Shown here piece by piece: positions 1-11,255 of a stretch of DNA of 64,000 bases. Position 1 is the first letter of the stretch, and each line of letters begins with the position of its first letter. Source of the stretch: Bos javanicus (taxonomy: Eukaryota > Chordata > Mammalia > Artiodactyla > Bovidae); assembly GCF_032452875.1 (NCBI RefSeq), contig NC_083885.1, forward strand, positions 63,434,425-63,498,424, given 5' to 3'. The notes beneath the pieces were generated by a model. The model saw only the letters and a list, made by a program, of their open reading frames with translations, made no database searches and was not told the DNA's origin. The translations under genes were made by a program, and so were the position numbers.

Positions 1-154
1 TACTATATTTAGCAATAATATATAATATCAATGTAAATTTTGTGTTTATTAAAGAAAACAAAACTTGGGTGGATAGACTGACTACTTAAGAAGCTCTTGT
101 CCTCCAGGAAAGAGATGAGTTGCTTGGGGTAGGATGGTGACTGTTAGAATGCCA

Positions 155-357
155 GGGATTCCCAGGTGGCTCTGGGGTAAACCATCCACATGCCAGTGCA
201 GGAGACCCAGGTTTGATCCCTGGGTTGGGAAGATCCCCTGCAGAAGGAAACGGCAACCCACCCCAGTATTCTTGCCTGGGAAATCCCATGGACACAGGAG
301 CCTGGTGGGCTACAGTCCATGGGGTCACAAAGTGTCGGACACAACTGAACTACTGAG
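155..357 (+). mobile_element. Bov-tA SINE
   Basis: Begins GGGATTCCCAGGTGGCTCTG and ends CACAACTGAACTACTGAG. Full length; followed by (CA)n. Confidence 0.5.
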
Positions 358-363
358 GACACT

Positions 364-394
<31 letters not shown>

Positions 395-462
395 ACACAC
401 ATGCACACACACACTCACACACACACTCTCTCTCACACACACTCACACACACTCACACGGAT
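358..462. repeat. (CA)n microsatellite
   Basis: Nearly pure CA run with TCTCTC interruptions, directly abutting the 3' end of the SINE at 155-357, as often seen when a SINE tail expands. Confidence 0.5.
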
Positions 463-1024
463 TTGAGACTGGGAAGTAAGCTCAAAAGAAATGCTGATAG
501 AAGTTTGGTTTCCAAAACTGACTGACTAGGTTGTTTTAGGTTAAACTTCCCACTTGCAAAAGAAAAAACGAAACAAACAAACAAACAAAAAAAAAACCAG
601 GGACAAACCATAAAGAACATCTGCTTGCCAGCCCTGGAGCGTTTCCAAGGCAAGAGAGAATTTTTGGTTCCAAATTGTGAAAAGAGAAGGAAACCAAGAC
701 AGGGGGATTTATCACTTGCTCATAGTCCTACATTGACGGTTTGCTGAATGTAGACAGTAGAAGCAGTGGAGAAGACAGTGAAAAGCTGGATAGAAGTTTC
801 GGCCATCTCATTAAACAGAACTTCCAAATTGGGGTATCAAGCAGAAGGCTCCATCGTGGAGAAAGGACCCCATGAACATCCACCAAGGGCCACATCCTGG
901 GATGAAGGTGGACTGGGCGTTAGCAAGGCTCAAAAGGATAGAAATCCCAGTTTTAAATGATGAAGAGGACTGGTCTTTAGCCCATCTTCCTGCTGGAGGC
1001 ATTTATCCTCTCTGCTGATTTTTT
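463..1024. other. Intergenic DNA, nothing recognised
   Basis: Contains an A-rich tract at 562-597 only. Confidence 0.5.
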
Positions 1025-1340
1025 GTTTCATTTTGGTTTTTTTTACAATCTTTTTAATATTCTTTTCCATCATGGTTTGTCCCATGATATTGAACATAAG
1101 TCCCTGTGCTCTACAGCAGGACCTTGTTGTTCATCCAGTCGATATGGAACAGTTTGCATCCACTGACCACAAACCCCCAGCCCGTCTCTCCCCCAGCCCT
1201 ACCCCGCTGCAACCACAGTCCGTTTGCTATGTCTGTCCGTCTGTCTCTGTCTGTAGATATGTTGGTTTGTGTCATATTTTAGGCTCCACGTATAAGTGAT
1301 GTCCTATGCTGCTTGTCTTTCTCCCCGCTACTCATTTTTA
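1025..1340 (-). mobile_element. L1 LINE fragment, antisense
   Basis: CCCTGTGCTCTACAGCAGGA followed by CCTTGTTGTTCATCCA and a CCCAGCCC segment are typical of the antisense 3' region of ruminant L1. Confidence 0.5.
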
Positions 1341-1657
1341 ACCTCCTCACCTTTGATCTAATCTCAACCGAGCAGCAGTGTCACCCTGTTAAACATAACA
1401 ACTCCCCCCTCCCCCAGCATCGGGGCTAAGCCTGGCAGATAGCAGAAGACGGACACAGTCTTGACTGCCAAGGCACTAGGAATGCCGGCCAAGTTCGTGT
1501 CTGGAGCTTGGGCTGATCGACACGAGAGAAAATGACTTGCCAACGTTATGGCTGTCATTCTAGGAGCTCACTGCCTTGCGAGGAAGACTCTATTACAGGA
1601 AAAAGGTGGATCCTATTTAAAAAAATGTTGAAGGGCCAACCGAGAAAATCTTGCCAA

Positions 1658-1990
1658 GGACCCCCCTGGTGGCGCAGTGGATGAGAGCCTGCCTGCCAAT
1701 GCAGGGGACACAGGTTCGATCCCTGGTCTGGGAAGATTCCACCTGCCACGGAGCAGCTAAGCCCACGTGCCACAACCACTAAGCGCACACCTGGAGCCAG
1801 GGAGCCGGGACTACAGACGCCTGCACTCCCTAGGGCCCGCGGGCCACAAACTACAGACGCCTGCACGCCCTAGAGCCGATGCTCCGCAAGGAGAGAGTGG
1901 CCCCCACTCTCTGCAACTAGAGAAAACTCACATGCTGGCAGCAAAGATGCAGCACAGCCAAAAATAAATAAAATAAATAAAAAATAAATA
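1658..1990 (+). mobile_element. CHR-type SINE
   Basis: Head CCCCCCTGGTGGCGCAGTGG, internal CCACAACCACTAAGC, and an A-rich AAATAAATAAAATAAATAA tail. Confidence 0.5.
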
Positions 1991-2640
1991 GCCGTGTGTA
2001 TGTCTTAAAAAATAATACTAAAAGAAAAAAGAAAAGCTAGTCAAGAGCTGATTACTATGGAATGTTTTATTATTCCTGGGAAATTATGGGATAAAATAGG
2101 ACTCTGGTTTTGGGTAGAGGCATCTACTGAGAAGAGGAGCGGGAGCGCTCTCATAGGGAGAGGCACTTCCTGCTGACCCCCGGCCCACAGAGCGGTCCCG
2201 CCAGTCAGGGCTGGAGCGGAACAGGAAGGACGCCTCTGGTCCCCAGACCTGGGAGGAGGCTGTCGCATGAGACCCAGGTCGGGCTCCTGTATGAGAGGGA
2301 AGGGCTGCAGCTTCTGCCACTAGTTCCCAATTGCCAGCCCTCGGGATGCAGGTGGGAGAGTGATGCCCGGGTGTCCACACAGGGATATCCCCCAGAGGGC
2401 TGAAGGCGGCTCACCTGAGCTGGTTTGTATGCTTTCCATACACACCTGCGTTTGCTTGAAAACCAGAATCACTCCTTCCTCAAAAAAAAAAAAAAAAAAC
2501 TATCCTGTGATCCAGCGATCCCACCCCTGAGTCTTTTTCCAAAGGAAACGAAAGCTTGATCTTGAAGAGAGACGAACACCTCTGTGTTCTTTGCAGCATT
2601 ATTCACAATATGCACAAGAGAAGGAAACGTGTCTGCAGTG
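1991..2640. other. Intergenic DNA, nothing recognised
   Basis: A poly(A) run lies at 2482-2500; the rest is unassigned. Confidence 0.5.
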
Positions 2641-2836
2641 GAGTGCTTAGTCACTCAGTCGTGTCTCACTGTCTGTGACCCCATGGACTGTGGCTCCTCT
2701 GTCCTTGGGTTCTTCAGGCAAGATTACTGGCTTGTGTTGCCATTTCCTCCCCCAGGAGATCTTCCTGACCCAGGAATCGAACCCGCGTTTCCCAAATTGC
2801 AGGTTCTTTATCTGCTGAGCCACGGGGGAAGCCCTA
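2641..2836 (-). mobile_element. Bov-tA SINE
   Basis: Antisense copy from AGTGCTTAGTCACTCAGTCG to GAGCCACGGGGGAAGCCC. Confidence 0.5.
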
Positions 2837-2845
2837 GGTGTCTGG

Positions 2846-3112
2846 CTGCTGCTGCTGCTAAGTCGCTTCAGTCGTGTCCGACTCTGTGAGACCCCAGAGA
2901 CGGCAGCCCACCAGGCTCCCACATCCCTGAGATTCTCCAGGCAAGAACACTGGAGTGGGTTGCCATTTCCTTCTCCAATGCATGAAAGTGAAAAGTGAAA
3001 GTGAAGTCGCTCATTCGTGTCCAACTCTTTGCGACTGCAGCCTACCAGGCTCCTCCATCCATGGGATTTGCCAGGCAAGAGTACTGGAGTGGGGTGCCAT
3101 TGCCTTCTCTGC
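2846..3112 (-). mobile_element. Bov-A2 SINE
   Basis: Starts with the GCTGCTGCTGCTAAGTCGC tail characteristic of Bov-A2, and holds both monomers in antisense. Confidence 0.5.
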
Positions 3113-3361
3113 TAGGTATCTGGGGCTGCAGAGAATTAACTTGTATCTTGGGCTCCCTCTTGCGACCACAGAGAAAAAGTTCCCTTCCTGCAGGAAGGGA
3201 AGGGAAAAAAATTTTTTTTTTAATCTGACAAATTCATTTCTCCATTCAATAAGGATTTGTTGATCCTCTGTGTATCAGACACTCTTCAAGGCTCTTGAGG
3301 TCCATCAGTAAACCAAAACAAAAACCCCTGCCCTCGAGGATCTTATCTTCTTGCAGAGGGA

Positions 3362-3712
3362 GTGTTGTTCAGTCTCTTAGTGAGTCTCTTTATGACCCCA
3401 GGGACTGCAGCACGCCAGGCCTCCCTGTCCATCACCAGCTCCCAGAGCTTGCTCAAACACGTGTCCAATGAGTCAGTGATGCCATCCAGACTTCTCATGC
3501 TCTGTTGTCCCCTTTTCCTCCTGCCCTCTATCTTTCCCAGCATCAGGGTCTTTCCAATGAGCTGGCTCTTTACGTCAGGTGGCCAGCATATTGGAGCTTC
3601 AGCTTCAGCCCTTCCAACGAATATTCAGAGGTTGATTTCCTTTAGGATTGACTGGCTTGATCATCTTGCTGGCCAAGAGACTCTCAAGAGTCTTCTCAAT
3701 AAGTAAATCCAT
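3362..3712 (-). mobile_element. BovB (RTE) LINE 3' fragment
   Basis: TGTTGTTCAGTCTCTTAGTG, CACGCCAGGCCTCCCTGTCC and CAGTGATGCCATCCAGAC are landmarks of the antisense BovB 3' end. The matching reading frame is broken. Confidence 0.5.
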
Positions 3713-4115
3713 TCCTTTTTGAAGAGGAAAAGTGATTTGGAAAAAGGAGAACGTGGAGGGAAGGTCTGGGAGATCTACAATGCCTGGGGGGTGGGGAGCA
3801 GGCTGAGATGTTTATAAGATGGTCTGAGGAGGAGGAGTTGAGGATATGCGTTTGAGCAAGGGTTAGAATGAGAGACGAAGTTGGTCACTGTTCATCTGGG
3901 AGAGCACAGCTCCAAGCGGAGGGGCAGTGGGAGCAAAGGCAGCGGGGTGGGCCTGTGCAGCAGCTCATTCAAAGACCAGCAGGGAACCCAGTGTTGCTGC
4001 TGGGGAGAGGAAAGTGCGGGGGTTAGTTCAGAGAGGCAAGGGCTGGAGGCAACAATCACAGAGTCACTGCAATCACCCAGAGTGAGGTGGAAAGTGACAA
4101 GGCTGACTCTAAAAT
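3713..4115. other. Intergenic DNA, nothing recognised
   Basis: Purine-rich single-copy DNA, no gene signal. Confidence 0.5.
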
Positions 4116-4312
4116 GAAGACATCCTGGAGTGTGGAGTCAAGTGGGCCTTAGGAAGCATCTCTGTGAACAAAGCTGGTGGAAGTGATGGAGTTCCAGTTG
4201 AGCTATTTCAAATCCAAGCTGTTAAAGTGCTGCACTCAGTATGCCAGCAAATTTTGGAAAACTCTGCAGTAGCCACAGGACTGGAGAAGGTCAGTTTTCT
4301 TTCCAATCCCAG
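4116..4312 (+). mobile_element. BovB reverse-transcriptase fragment
   Basis: The segment AACAAAGCTGGTGGAAGTGA and following bases encode the NKAGGSDGVPVELFQ-type motif of RTE reverse transcriptase. Isolated piece, with no flanking BovB. Confidence 0.5.
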
Positions 4313-4526
4313 AGCACCAGAGTGCTTCCTTTGAGATTATCCTTCAGGCCAAAGACGAGGACCACGTTGTGGGCTCAGAGTTCCCATCCCTTCCTCCCCA
4401 CATGGGTTCTGGTTTCCCTTCTCTCTGCTTTGTCTTCTGTGCAGGATTTCCTGTTAAGCTTGAATTGAGTTGCACTCCCTACCCTCCATCCCCCCAAAAG
4501 ACAGTGCGTATAAATACCAAGAACTA

Positions 4527-4644
4527 GGGCTTCCCTAGTAGCTCAGCTGGTATAGAATCCACCTGCAGTGCAGGAAACCCAGTTTGATTCCTGGATCCAG
4601 AAGACCCCCCAGAGAATGGATAGGCTACCCGCTCCAGTATTCAT
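4527..4644 (+). mobile_element. Bov-tA SINE, 3'-truncated
   Basis: Head and tRNA part only, cut off at CCAGTATTCATG, where the next SINE begins. Confidence 0.5.
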
Positions 4645-4836
4645 GGGCTTCCCTGGTGGCTCAGACGGCAATGAATCTGCCTGCAATGCAGAAGACCTGG
4701 GTTCGATGCTCGGGTTAGGAAGATCTCCTGGAGAAGGGAACGGATACCCACTCCAATATTCTTGCCTATGAAGAATATTGAATCCCCACGGATAGAGTTC
4801 ACAAAAAGTCAGACGTGACTGAGTGACTAAGCACAC
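4645..4836 (+). mobile_element. Bov-tA SINE
   Basis: GGGCTTCCCTGGTGGCTCAG to CGTGACTGAGTGACTAAGC, in tandem with the preceding truncated copy. Confidence 0.5.
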
Positions 4837-4864
4837 ACACACACACACACACACATACACACAA
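4832..4864. repeat. (AC)n microsatellite at SINE tail
   Basis: A pure AC run immediately after the Bov-tA copy ending at about 4836. Confidence 0.5.
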
Positions 4865-5471
4865 AGAAAGGAAAAAGAGGAAGGAGAAAAAACAAAGTGA
4901 AAATCCCTGCCTGTCCAGGTGAGACATACCTGCTCAGAGGGGATCCCGGGAGCCTCGAGGTTATGCTGTCTTCCTAGCTGTGTGGCTTTCATGCAATCAA
5001 CAAACTGGCTTGACTTTTGTCCCACCAGCTAGATCTAAACACATCTCTAGCATCTGGACACACATACCATTCCTGTCAAACTCCATTCACAGCCACAATG
5101 CCACGCCCAGGTTTGCTTAAACCCCACCCCTACCCGTGGCTCTGTTGCCTGAAAATAAGCTCTAAGATGCCTCTCAGACTTCAGACCCTGGGAGAGCTGG
5201 CCTGCCCACCTCTCCAACCTTGTCCTCCAGAACACCCCTTCCCTTGATCCCACCAGCCACCCCCACAATACACATACACACACATATTGGTTCTCAGTCT
5301 GCTCCTCCAAATCTAAGCTTGTCTCTGCCTCAGGACCTTTGCACAGGCTGTTATTTCTGCCTGAAACTCTCTCCCCACAGCTTCTTCTCATCCTTCAAGG
5401 ACCATCTTCTATCACTTCCTCCAAAGTACCTCCCCACCATACCAAATAAAGTAGGTTTCTTGTTGCACCCA
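4865..5471. other. Intergenic DNA, nothing recognised
   Basis: The segment near 5,310-5,460 is pyrimidine-rich and may be an old repeat; I could not assign it. Confidence 0.5.
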
Positions 5472-5680
5472 AGGGCTTCCCTGGTGATTCAGTTGGTAAA
5501 GAATCCACCAGCAATGCAGGAGACTGGGGTTTGATCCTGGGTTGGGAAGATCCCCTGGAGAAGGAAATGGCAACCAACTCAAGTATTCTTGCCAGGGAAA
5601 TCCTATGGACAGGGGAGCCTGGAGGGCTGCAGTCCATGGTGTCGCAAAAGAGTCGGACACAACTTAGCGATTAAGCAACA
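5472..5680 (+). mobile_element. Bov-tA SINE
   Basis: Full length from AGGGCTTCCCTGGTGATTCA to AACTTAGCGATTAAGCAAC. Confidence 0.5.
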
Positions 5681-5788
5681 AAACTCTGGTTATGTAAGAT
5701 GTTAACATCAGGAAGCTTAAGCAAAAGGTCTGTGTACCACCTTTACAGCTCTTGTGTAGATTTAAAGTCATTTCAAAATGACAGTGTA

Positions 5789-5898
5789 GGGAGTTCTCTG
5801 GTGGTCCAGTGGTTGGGACTCAGAACTTTCACTGCCAAGGGTGAAACCCTGGTCAGGAAACTAAGATCCTGCATGCAGGCAAAAAAATAAAAGAGAAA
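5789..5898 (+). mobile_element. CHR-2-like SINE, short
   Basis: GGGAGTTCTCTGGTGGTCCA head, then GAAACTAAGATCCTGCATGC and an A-rich end. Confidence 0.5.
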
Positions 5899-6189
5899 GC
5901 CTTCTCAAAGGAGAGCATAAAAGGATGTTAAAAGAGGGAACAAGAAGAGCCTGGGAGGTGTCAGAAATGTACATTGCCTCGATGGGGGTAATGCTTTTAC
6001 ACTGTATGCTTTTTTTCCAAAGTCACCGAATGGCACGTATTAAATATGTGTGCTTTCTGTATATCACTTATATCTCTGTAAAGCTGTTCAAAACACAGCA
6101 GAGGGGATTTCCTCTATTTCTGCAGTTTGAGGCCCCAGGGGGAAAGCCCATGGACGGTAAACGCACGCGTGTCCTAAAGAGTAGCTTCA

Positions 6190-6397
6190 TGAGACTTCCC
6201 TGGGGATCCAGGGGTTAAGACTCTGTGCTTCCACAGCAGGGGGCTCAGGTTCCATCCCTGGTCTGGGGATTAAGATCCTGCAAGCTGGTGGTTGGAGAAG
6301 GAAATGGCAACCCACTCCAGTACTCTTGCTTTCAGAATCCTATGGACAGAGCAGCCCATGGGGTTGCAAAGAGTTGGACACGACTGAGCAACCAACG
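6190..6397 (+). mobile_element. Chimeric CHR-2/Bov-tA SINE
   Basis: The first part (6190-6290) is a CHR-2-like head (GATTAAGATCCTGCAAGC); from 6293 the sequence switches to the Bov-tA 3' half (GGAGAAGGAAATGGCAACCC) without a second head. Confidence 0.5.
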
Positions 6398-6544
6398 CAC
6401 AAGCCGGTGGTGCATCTAATAAATACACAGAAGCATCAGACATGCAGCAGCCTGTATTCTAATACATCTCAGAGCCTCCCCCTGTCGGAGATGCGGCATG
6501 GTGGAAGAAGGCTGATCCTCTGGATTTGGGGGGTGTGAGGTTGA

Positions 6545-6751
6545 GGTGTTAGTCACTCAGTCGTGTCCGACTCTTTGCGACCCCATGGACTGTAGCCCAC
6601 CAGGCTCCTTTGTCCGTGGGATGGTCCAGGCAAGAACACTGGAACGGGCTGCCATGCCATCCCCCAGGGGATCTTCCCAGATCCAAGGATGGAACCCCGG
6701 TCTCCTGCATTGCAGGCGGATTCTTTACCGACTGAGCCACCAGGGAAGTGG
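6545..6751 (-). mobile_element. Bov-tA SINE
   Basis: Full antisense copy from GTGTTAGTCACTCAGTCGTG to GAGCCACCAGGGAAG. Confidence 0.5.
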
Positions 6752-6754
6752 AGG

Positions 6755-7398
6755 TTAGGGTGAGGGGAGGTAAAGCTTAGCAGCTGGCACACACGTGCAC
6801 ACACACACACACAGCAGAAGCAGGTGTGATGCCGAGGACGCCGCCAGGCAGTCAGAACACCCCAGAGGCCTGCCCGAGAGGGCGAGGGCCCCGGAGGTGC
6901 CAAGGTGGAGAAGAACAGGGGCCAGCAGCGCCAGGGCAGGACAGGAGCCAGCGAGTATGAGGGACAGGTGCAGCACGGGTGGCTTGGGCTGGAACTGTGA
7001 CAGGCAGACTCCCACCACGGAGTCTGTCGCCGTCTAAGTTACTTCTCCCTTGTGTCCGGGTCTGCTGCGGGCCTCCCTGGACCCGTGGGGGCATCCCACA
7101 CAGGACCCGGGAGACACGGGCCAGGCCTGGAGGAAGTTTAGTGAGGCTGGTCATGGCTGCAGATACCGCACTGGTCAGAAGCGATCATGCCCACCGGCGC
7201 CTGGTGGGAAAGGATGCGCGGGAGGGATGTGAGGTTCCCGGCCGGGCCAGGACCGGCCCACGGGAGGCGGACAACCTACACATCCCGCCTCGGCCAGGGC
7301 CACTGCGCAGCCGCAGCACACACGCTTTCCCAGTGACGGGAGCCTGCTTCCTCGCCTGGTACCCGGTTAGCCTTGCTCTCCTCTGCCCTTCTGCAGAC
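6755..7398. other. GC-richer single-copy DNA
   Basis: Open frames are short and overlap on both strands; no exon structure seen. A short (CA)n lies at 6,797-6,812. Confidence 0.5.
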
Positions 7399-7468
7399 AA
7401 GATTTCTTTTCTTTCTTTCTTCCTTTCTCTTTTTCTTTCTTTCTGTCTCTCTCTCTCTTTCTCTCTTT
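7399..7468. repeat. (TTTC)n/(TC)n pyrimidine repeat
   Basis: TTTCTTTC and TCTCTC units at the edge of the antisense L1. Confidence 0.5.
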
Positions 7469-7546
7469 TTGTATGTCAATTTTAAAAATTACAGGGTTTT
7501 CATTGATTTACAATATTGTGTTGGTTTCAAGTGTACAGAAAATATG

Positions 7547-7757
7547 GGCGTCCCTGGTGGCTCAGCGGGTAAAAAAAGAAAAACCCACTTGCAATGCAGG
7601 AGACCTGGGTTTGATCCCTGGATCGGAAAGATCCCCTGGAGAAGGAAATGACAACCCGCTCCAATATTCTTGCCTGGAAACTTCCATGGACAGAGGAGCC
7701 TGGCGGGCTACAGTCCATGAGGTCGCAAAAGAGTAGGACACAACTTAGAGACTAAAT
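7547..7757 (+). mobile_element. Bov-tA SINE inside L1
   Basis: GGCGTCCCTGGTGGCTCAGC to CACAACTTAGAGACTAAATA. Confidence 0.5.
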
Positions 7758-7761
7758 AATA

Positions 7762-8061
7762 ACATTAAGGAGATCAGCCCTGGAATTTCTTTGGAAGGAA
7801 TGATGCTAAAGCTGAAACTCCAGTACTTTGGCCACCTCATGCGAAGAGTTGACTCATTGGAAAAGACTGATGCTGGGAGGGATTGGGGGCAGGAGGAGAA
7901 GGGGATGACAGAGGATGAGATGGCTGGATGGCATGACTGACTCGATGGACGTGAGTCTGAGTGAACTCCGGGAGTTGGTGATGGACAGGGAGGCCTGGTG
8001 TGCTGCGATTCATGGGGTCGCAAAGAGTCAGACACGACTGAGCGACTGAACTGAACTGAAC
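7762..8061 (+). mobile_element. BovB 3' end inside L1
   Basis: GGAGATCAGCCCTGGAATTT through GACGTGAGTCTGAGTGAACT to the GAACTGAACTGA terminus. Confidence 0.5.
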
Positions 8062-8130
8062 TGATATATAGATATATATAGATATATATATGTATACACA
8101 CACATATATATACATATATATATATAGAAA
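8062..8130. repeat. (AT)n-type microsatellite
   Basis: GATATATA and TATATACACA units directly follow the BovB 3' end (GAACTGAACTGA). Confidence 0.5.
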
Positions 8131-8606
8131 TGAATAAAGAACATTTTGTATATAGAGAGAAAAAATTCTTTTCCATTATAGGTTATTATACGATTGAATA
8201 TAGTTCTGCTATACAGTAAATACATAGATCTCTCTTATGTGTCGTAGCTGGTATCTGTTAATCCCATACTCCTAATGTGTCCTTCCCTGCCCCTCCCTTT
8301 CCCCTTTAGTAACCATAGTTTGTTTTCCATGTCTGTGAGTCTGCCTCTGTTTTGTATATAGACTCTTTTGTATTATTAGTAATTTTCAGATTCCATATTG
8401 TGATATCATATTATTTCTCTTTCTCTGTATGAGTTCACTTAGTGTGATAGTTCTAGGCCCACCCATGTTGGCATTATTTCCCTCTTCTTTATGGCTGAAG
8501 AATACTCCATTATATGCGTCCACCATATCTTAAACCAGCCCTCTGTTGACGGACACTTGCGTTGTTTCCACATTCTGGCTATCGTATATAGTGCTGCTAC
8601 GGATAG

Positions 8607-8890
8607 TGTTGGAGAAGGCAATGGCACCCCACTCCAGTGCTCTTGCCTGGAAAATCCCATGGACAGAGGAGCCTGGTGGGCTGCAGACCATGGGGTCGCG
8701 AAGAGTCGGACACGACAGAGCGACTTCACTTTCACTTTTCCCTTTCAGGCATTGGAGACGGAAATGGCAGCCCATTCCAGTGTTCTTGCCTGGAGAATCC
8801 CAGGGACGGGGAAGCCTGGTGGGCCGCCGTCTCTGGGGTCGCACAGAGTCGGACACGACTGAAGCGACTTAGCAGCAGCAGCAGCAGCAT
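8607..8890 (+). mobile_element. Bov-A2 SINE inside L1
   Basis: Two monomers joined at CACTTTTCCCTTTCAGGCAT and ending in the (AGC)n tail at 8875-8888. Confidence 0.5.
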
Positions 8891-8896
8891 GGATAC

Positions 8897-9083
8897 TGTG
8901 TGTGTGCTCAGTCGTGTCGACCCCATGGACTGTGGCCCGCCAGGCTCCTCTGGCCACGGGATTCTGCAGGCAGGAACCCTGGCGTGAGTTGCCATTTCCT
9001 TCTCCAGGGCATCCTCCTGACCCAGGAATGGAGCCCTTCCTGCGTTCGCAGGCAGATGCTTTACCACTAGCGCCACCTGTGGG
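8897..9083 (-). mobile_element. Bov-tA SINE inside L1
   Basis: GTGTGTGCTCAGTCGTGTCG to ACCACTAGCGCCACCTG, antisense. Confidence 0.5.
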
Positions 9084-9664
9084 CACGGGGGTGCATGAAT
9101 CTTTTTGAATTAGCGTTGCCGTGTTTTGTGTGCCCAGGAGCGGGATTGCCGGGTCCTATGGAAGCTCTATTTGCAGTTTTTGAGGGACCTCCACACTCTT
9201 CTCCATCGTGGCTGCACCAGTTTACATTCCCATCAGCAGTGTAGGAGGGCTCCCTTCTCTCCACACCCTCTCCAGTATTTATTGTTTACAGACTTTTTGA
9301 CCATGGCCATTCTGACTGCTGTGTGGTTTGCCATGAAGCTGTGAACCTCATTGTGGCTTTGGTTAGCGTTTCTCTGATAATCAGTGATGCTGAGCATCTT
9401 TTCCTGTGCCTGTTGCCCATCTGTACGTCTTCCTTACAGAAATATCAGTTTAGGGCTTTTGCCCTTTTTTTTTTTTTTTGGATTGGGTTTTTTTATATTG
9501 AATTGTATGAGCTGTTTGTGGGTAAGATTTCTTGAGACACCCAATCACAGGGTTTCCTCGGCTTCCTGACAACACCCAAATCCAGGGCAAGCTCTCTTCC
9601 TCTGACCCTGCTCAAAGTGAGCCAGTAAATCTAAAGCCAATTGTAACACCTTTCTCACACGCTC

Positions 9665-10030
9665 TGCCTCCCTTTCCTGAACCACCATGGCAAATAACCA
9701 CAGACTCGGGGGCTTCAACAACAGAAGTTTATTTTCTGACCGTCCTGGAGGCTGAAAGTCTGAGATCAAGGCCCCGGCCCGTTTAGTTTCTTCTGAGACT
9801 TCTCTCCTTGGCCCATAAGTGCCCTCATCCTCACTGTGTGCCCAGACGGCTGGCCGTCTGTCATGTGTGTGTCCTAATCTCCTCTTCTGGTGAGGGCAGC
9901 AGTCATATTCCATTAGAGCTCCCCTCTAACAACCTCACATTAACTTCATTACCTTGTCAAAGGCCCCTTCTCCAAGTATAGTCACATCTGAGGTGCTGAG
10001 GATGACAACTTCAACATGTGAATTTGGTGG
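9665..10030 (+). mobile_element. Ancient mammalian repeat, family unassigned
   Basis: AATAACCACAGACTCGGGGG, CAACAGAAGTTTATTTTCTG and CTCCAAGTATAGTCACATCT follow the layout of a widespread old mammalian element with an AACAAATTACCACAAACT-type start. The same family recurs at 62,545-62,980. I cannot fix the family name without a repeat library. Confidence 0.5.
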
Positions 10031-10043
10031 GGACCCTGGGCAG

Positions 10044-10222
10044 CCCATGGACTTCCCTGGTCAAGAATCCACCACCTCTTTGATCATTGGATTGGGAAGA
10101 CTCCCCTGGAAGAGGAAAAGGCAACCCACCCCAGTGTTCTTGCCTGGGAAATCCCATGGACAGAGGAGCCTGGTGGGTTGCAGTCCATGGGGTTGCAGAG
10201 AGTCAGACATGACTGAGCGCTC
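10044..10222 (+). mobile_element. Bov-tA SINE, internally deleted
   Basis: GACTTCCCTGGTCAAGAATC start, damaged tRNA part, intact 3' body ending CAGACATGACTGAGCG. Confidence 0.5.
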
Positions 10223-10224
10223 AC

Positions 10225-10844
10225 AGTGCAGTTCGCAGCACCCTGTTCCTTGGTCTGTGTGACCTCTCAGCCCGTGGTTCTCTCCCACTGTGATGAGTAA
10301 CAAACCCAGGTTGTTCAACTGCAAGCAAGCGTGTTCCTGGCAGTCTTTGGCTAGAGAGCATCATTAGCAGCAGAAATCTGGTGCTGAGGAAGGGCAGCAG
10401 GAATTCTTGGTGGGCTTGAGGGAAGGAGGAAGGGGGATTCCCATGAGACAGAGAGACAGCAGCTGAACGCCTGGCACAACACGGGAAGGAGAGTCTGTCT
10501 CAGACTTGGACAAAGAGGGCAAGGTGAGCGGGCAAACCAGCCATGGGCTGGCCCTCTTACCCCATCTTAGCTCAAGCCTCCCCTTGGAAAACAGGGAGTG
10601 ACTGAACTAGATGCCAGGGGGGCATTCTGATATTAAATTAGGCTGGACAGTTGACCCCCTGAAATTGGGACAGGTGGAAAACCCCCAGATGGCAAGAAAA
10701 ATGTAGAATATCTGCTCCTCATATAGCAACAGGGGAGGGAAAGGGGACTCAGGCAGATGGAGTGTGAAGGCAGACGGAGAAGGAATGGAACTGCTTCCTG
10801 TTCGCACCAAAGCCTAGACTTTTTTTTTTTTACTCTATCATTAA
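10225..10844. other. Intergenic DNA, nothing recognised
   Basis: Poly(T) and poly(A) runs at 10,820-10,853 mark the border with the next L1 piece. Confidence 0.5.
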
Positions 10845-11250
10845 AAAAAAAAATGGGATTGCTTTATTTAAGTCAATTTTTTATTTTAGAACAGTTTTAC
10901 ACTTCCAGAAAAGTTTGCAAGGACGGTACAGAGAGTTGCTATCCACCCCTGGCCCCTTTTGCCCCCGCCACTAAGATCTAACGTGGCTATGGTACCTCCG
11001 TCACAGCGAGTGAGCCTTGGTTCAGGCACGGTTGTTACCCAAGGCCCACACTTTACCTGGAGCTCCGCGGTTTTCACCTCATGTCCTTCTTCTGTTCCAG
11101 GCCCCCATCCAAGAGACTACGTGACATGTAAGTCATCGAGTCTCCCGAGGCTCCCCTGGGCTCCAGTGGTTTCTCCCCTTTTCCTTTTTTTGGATAAACT
11201 TCACAGCGTTGAAGAGGACCTGCCCAGTGTTTTGTAGGATGTTCCCCCCC
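10845..11250 (-). mobile_element. Old L1 fragment, antisense
   Basis: TTTACACTTCCAGAAAAGTT, GGTACAGAGAGTTGCTATCC and TTCTGTTCCAGGCCCCCATC are landmarks of an old antisense LINE-1 3' region. Confidence 0.5.
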
Positions 11251-11255
11251 CCCTC

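Larger units (their letters stand above)
7475..9540 (-). mobile_element. L1 LINE 3' part, antisense, interrupted by five younger insertions
   Basis: Segments 7475-7546, 8131-8606 and 9090-9535 read as antisense L1 3' UTR and end of ORF2. Landmarks are ATTGATTTACAATATTGTGT, ATACTCCATTATATGC, GTTTACATTCCCATCAGCAG and CATTGTGGCTTTGG. Between them lie Bov-tA, BovB tail, Bov-A2 and another Bov-tA. Confidence 0.5.
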
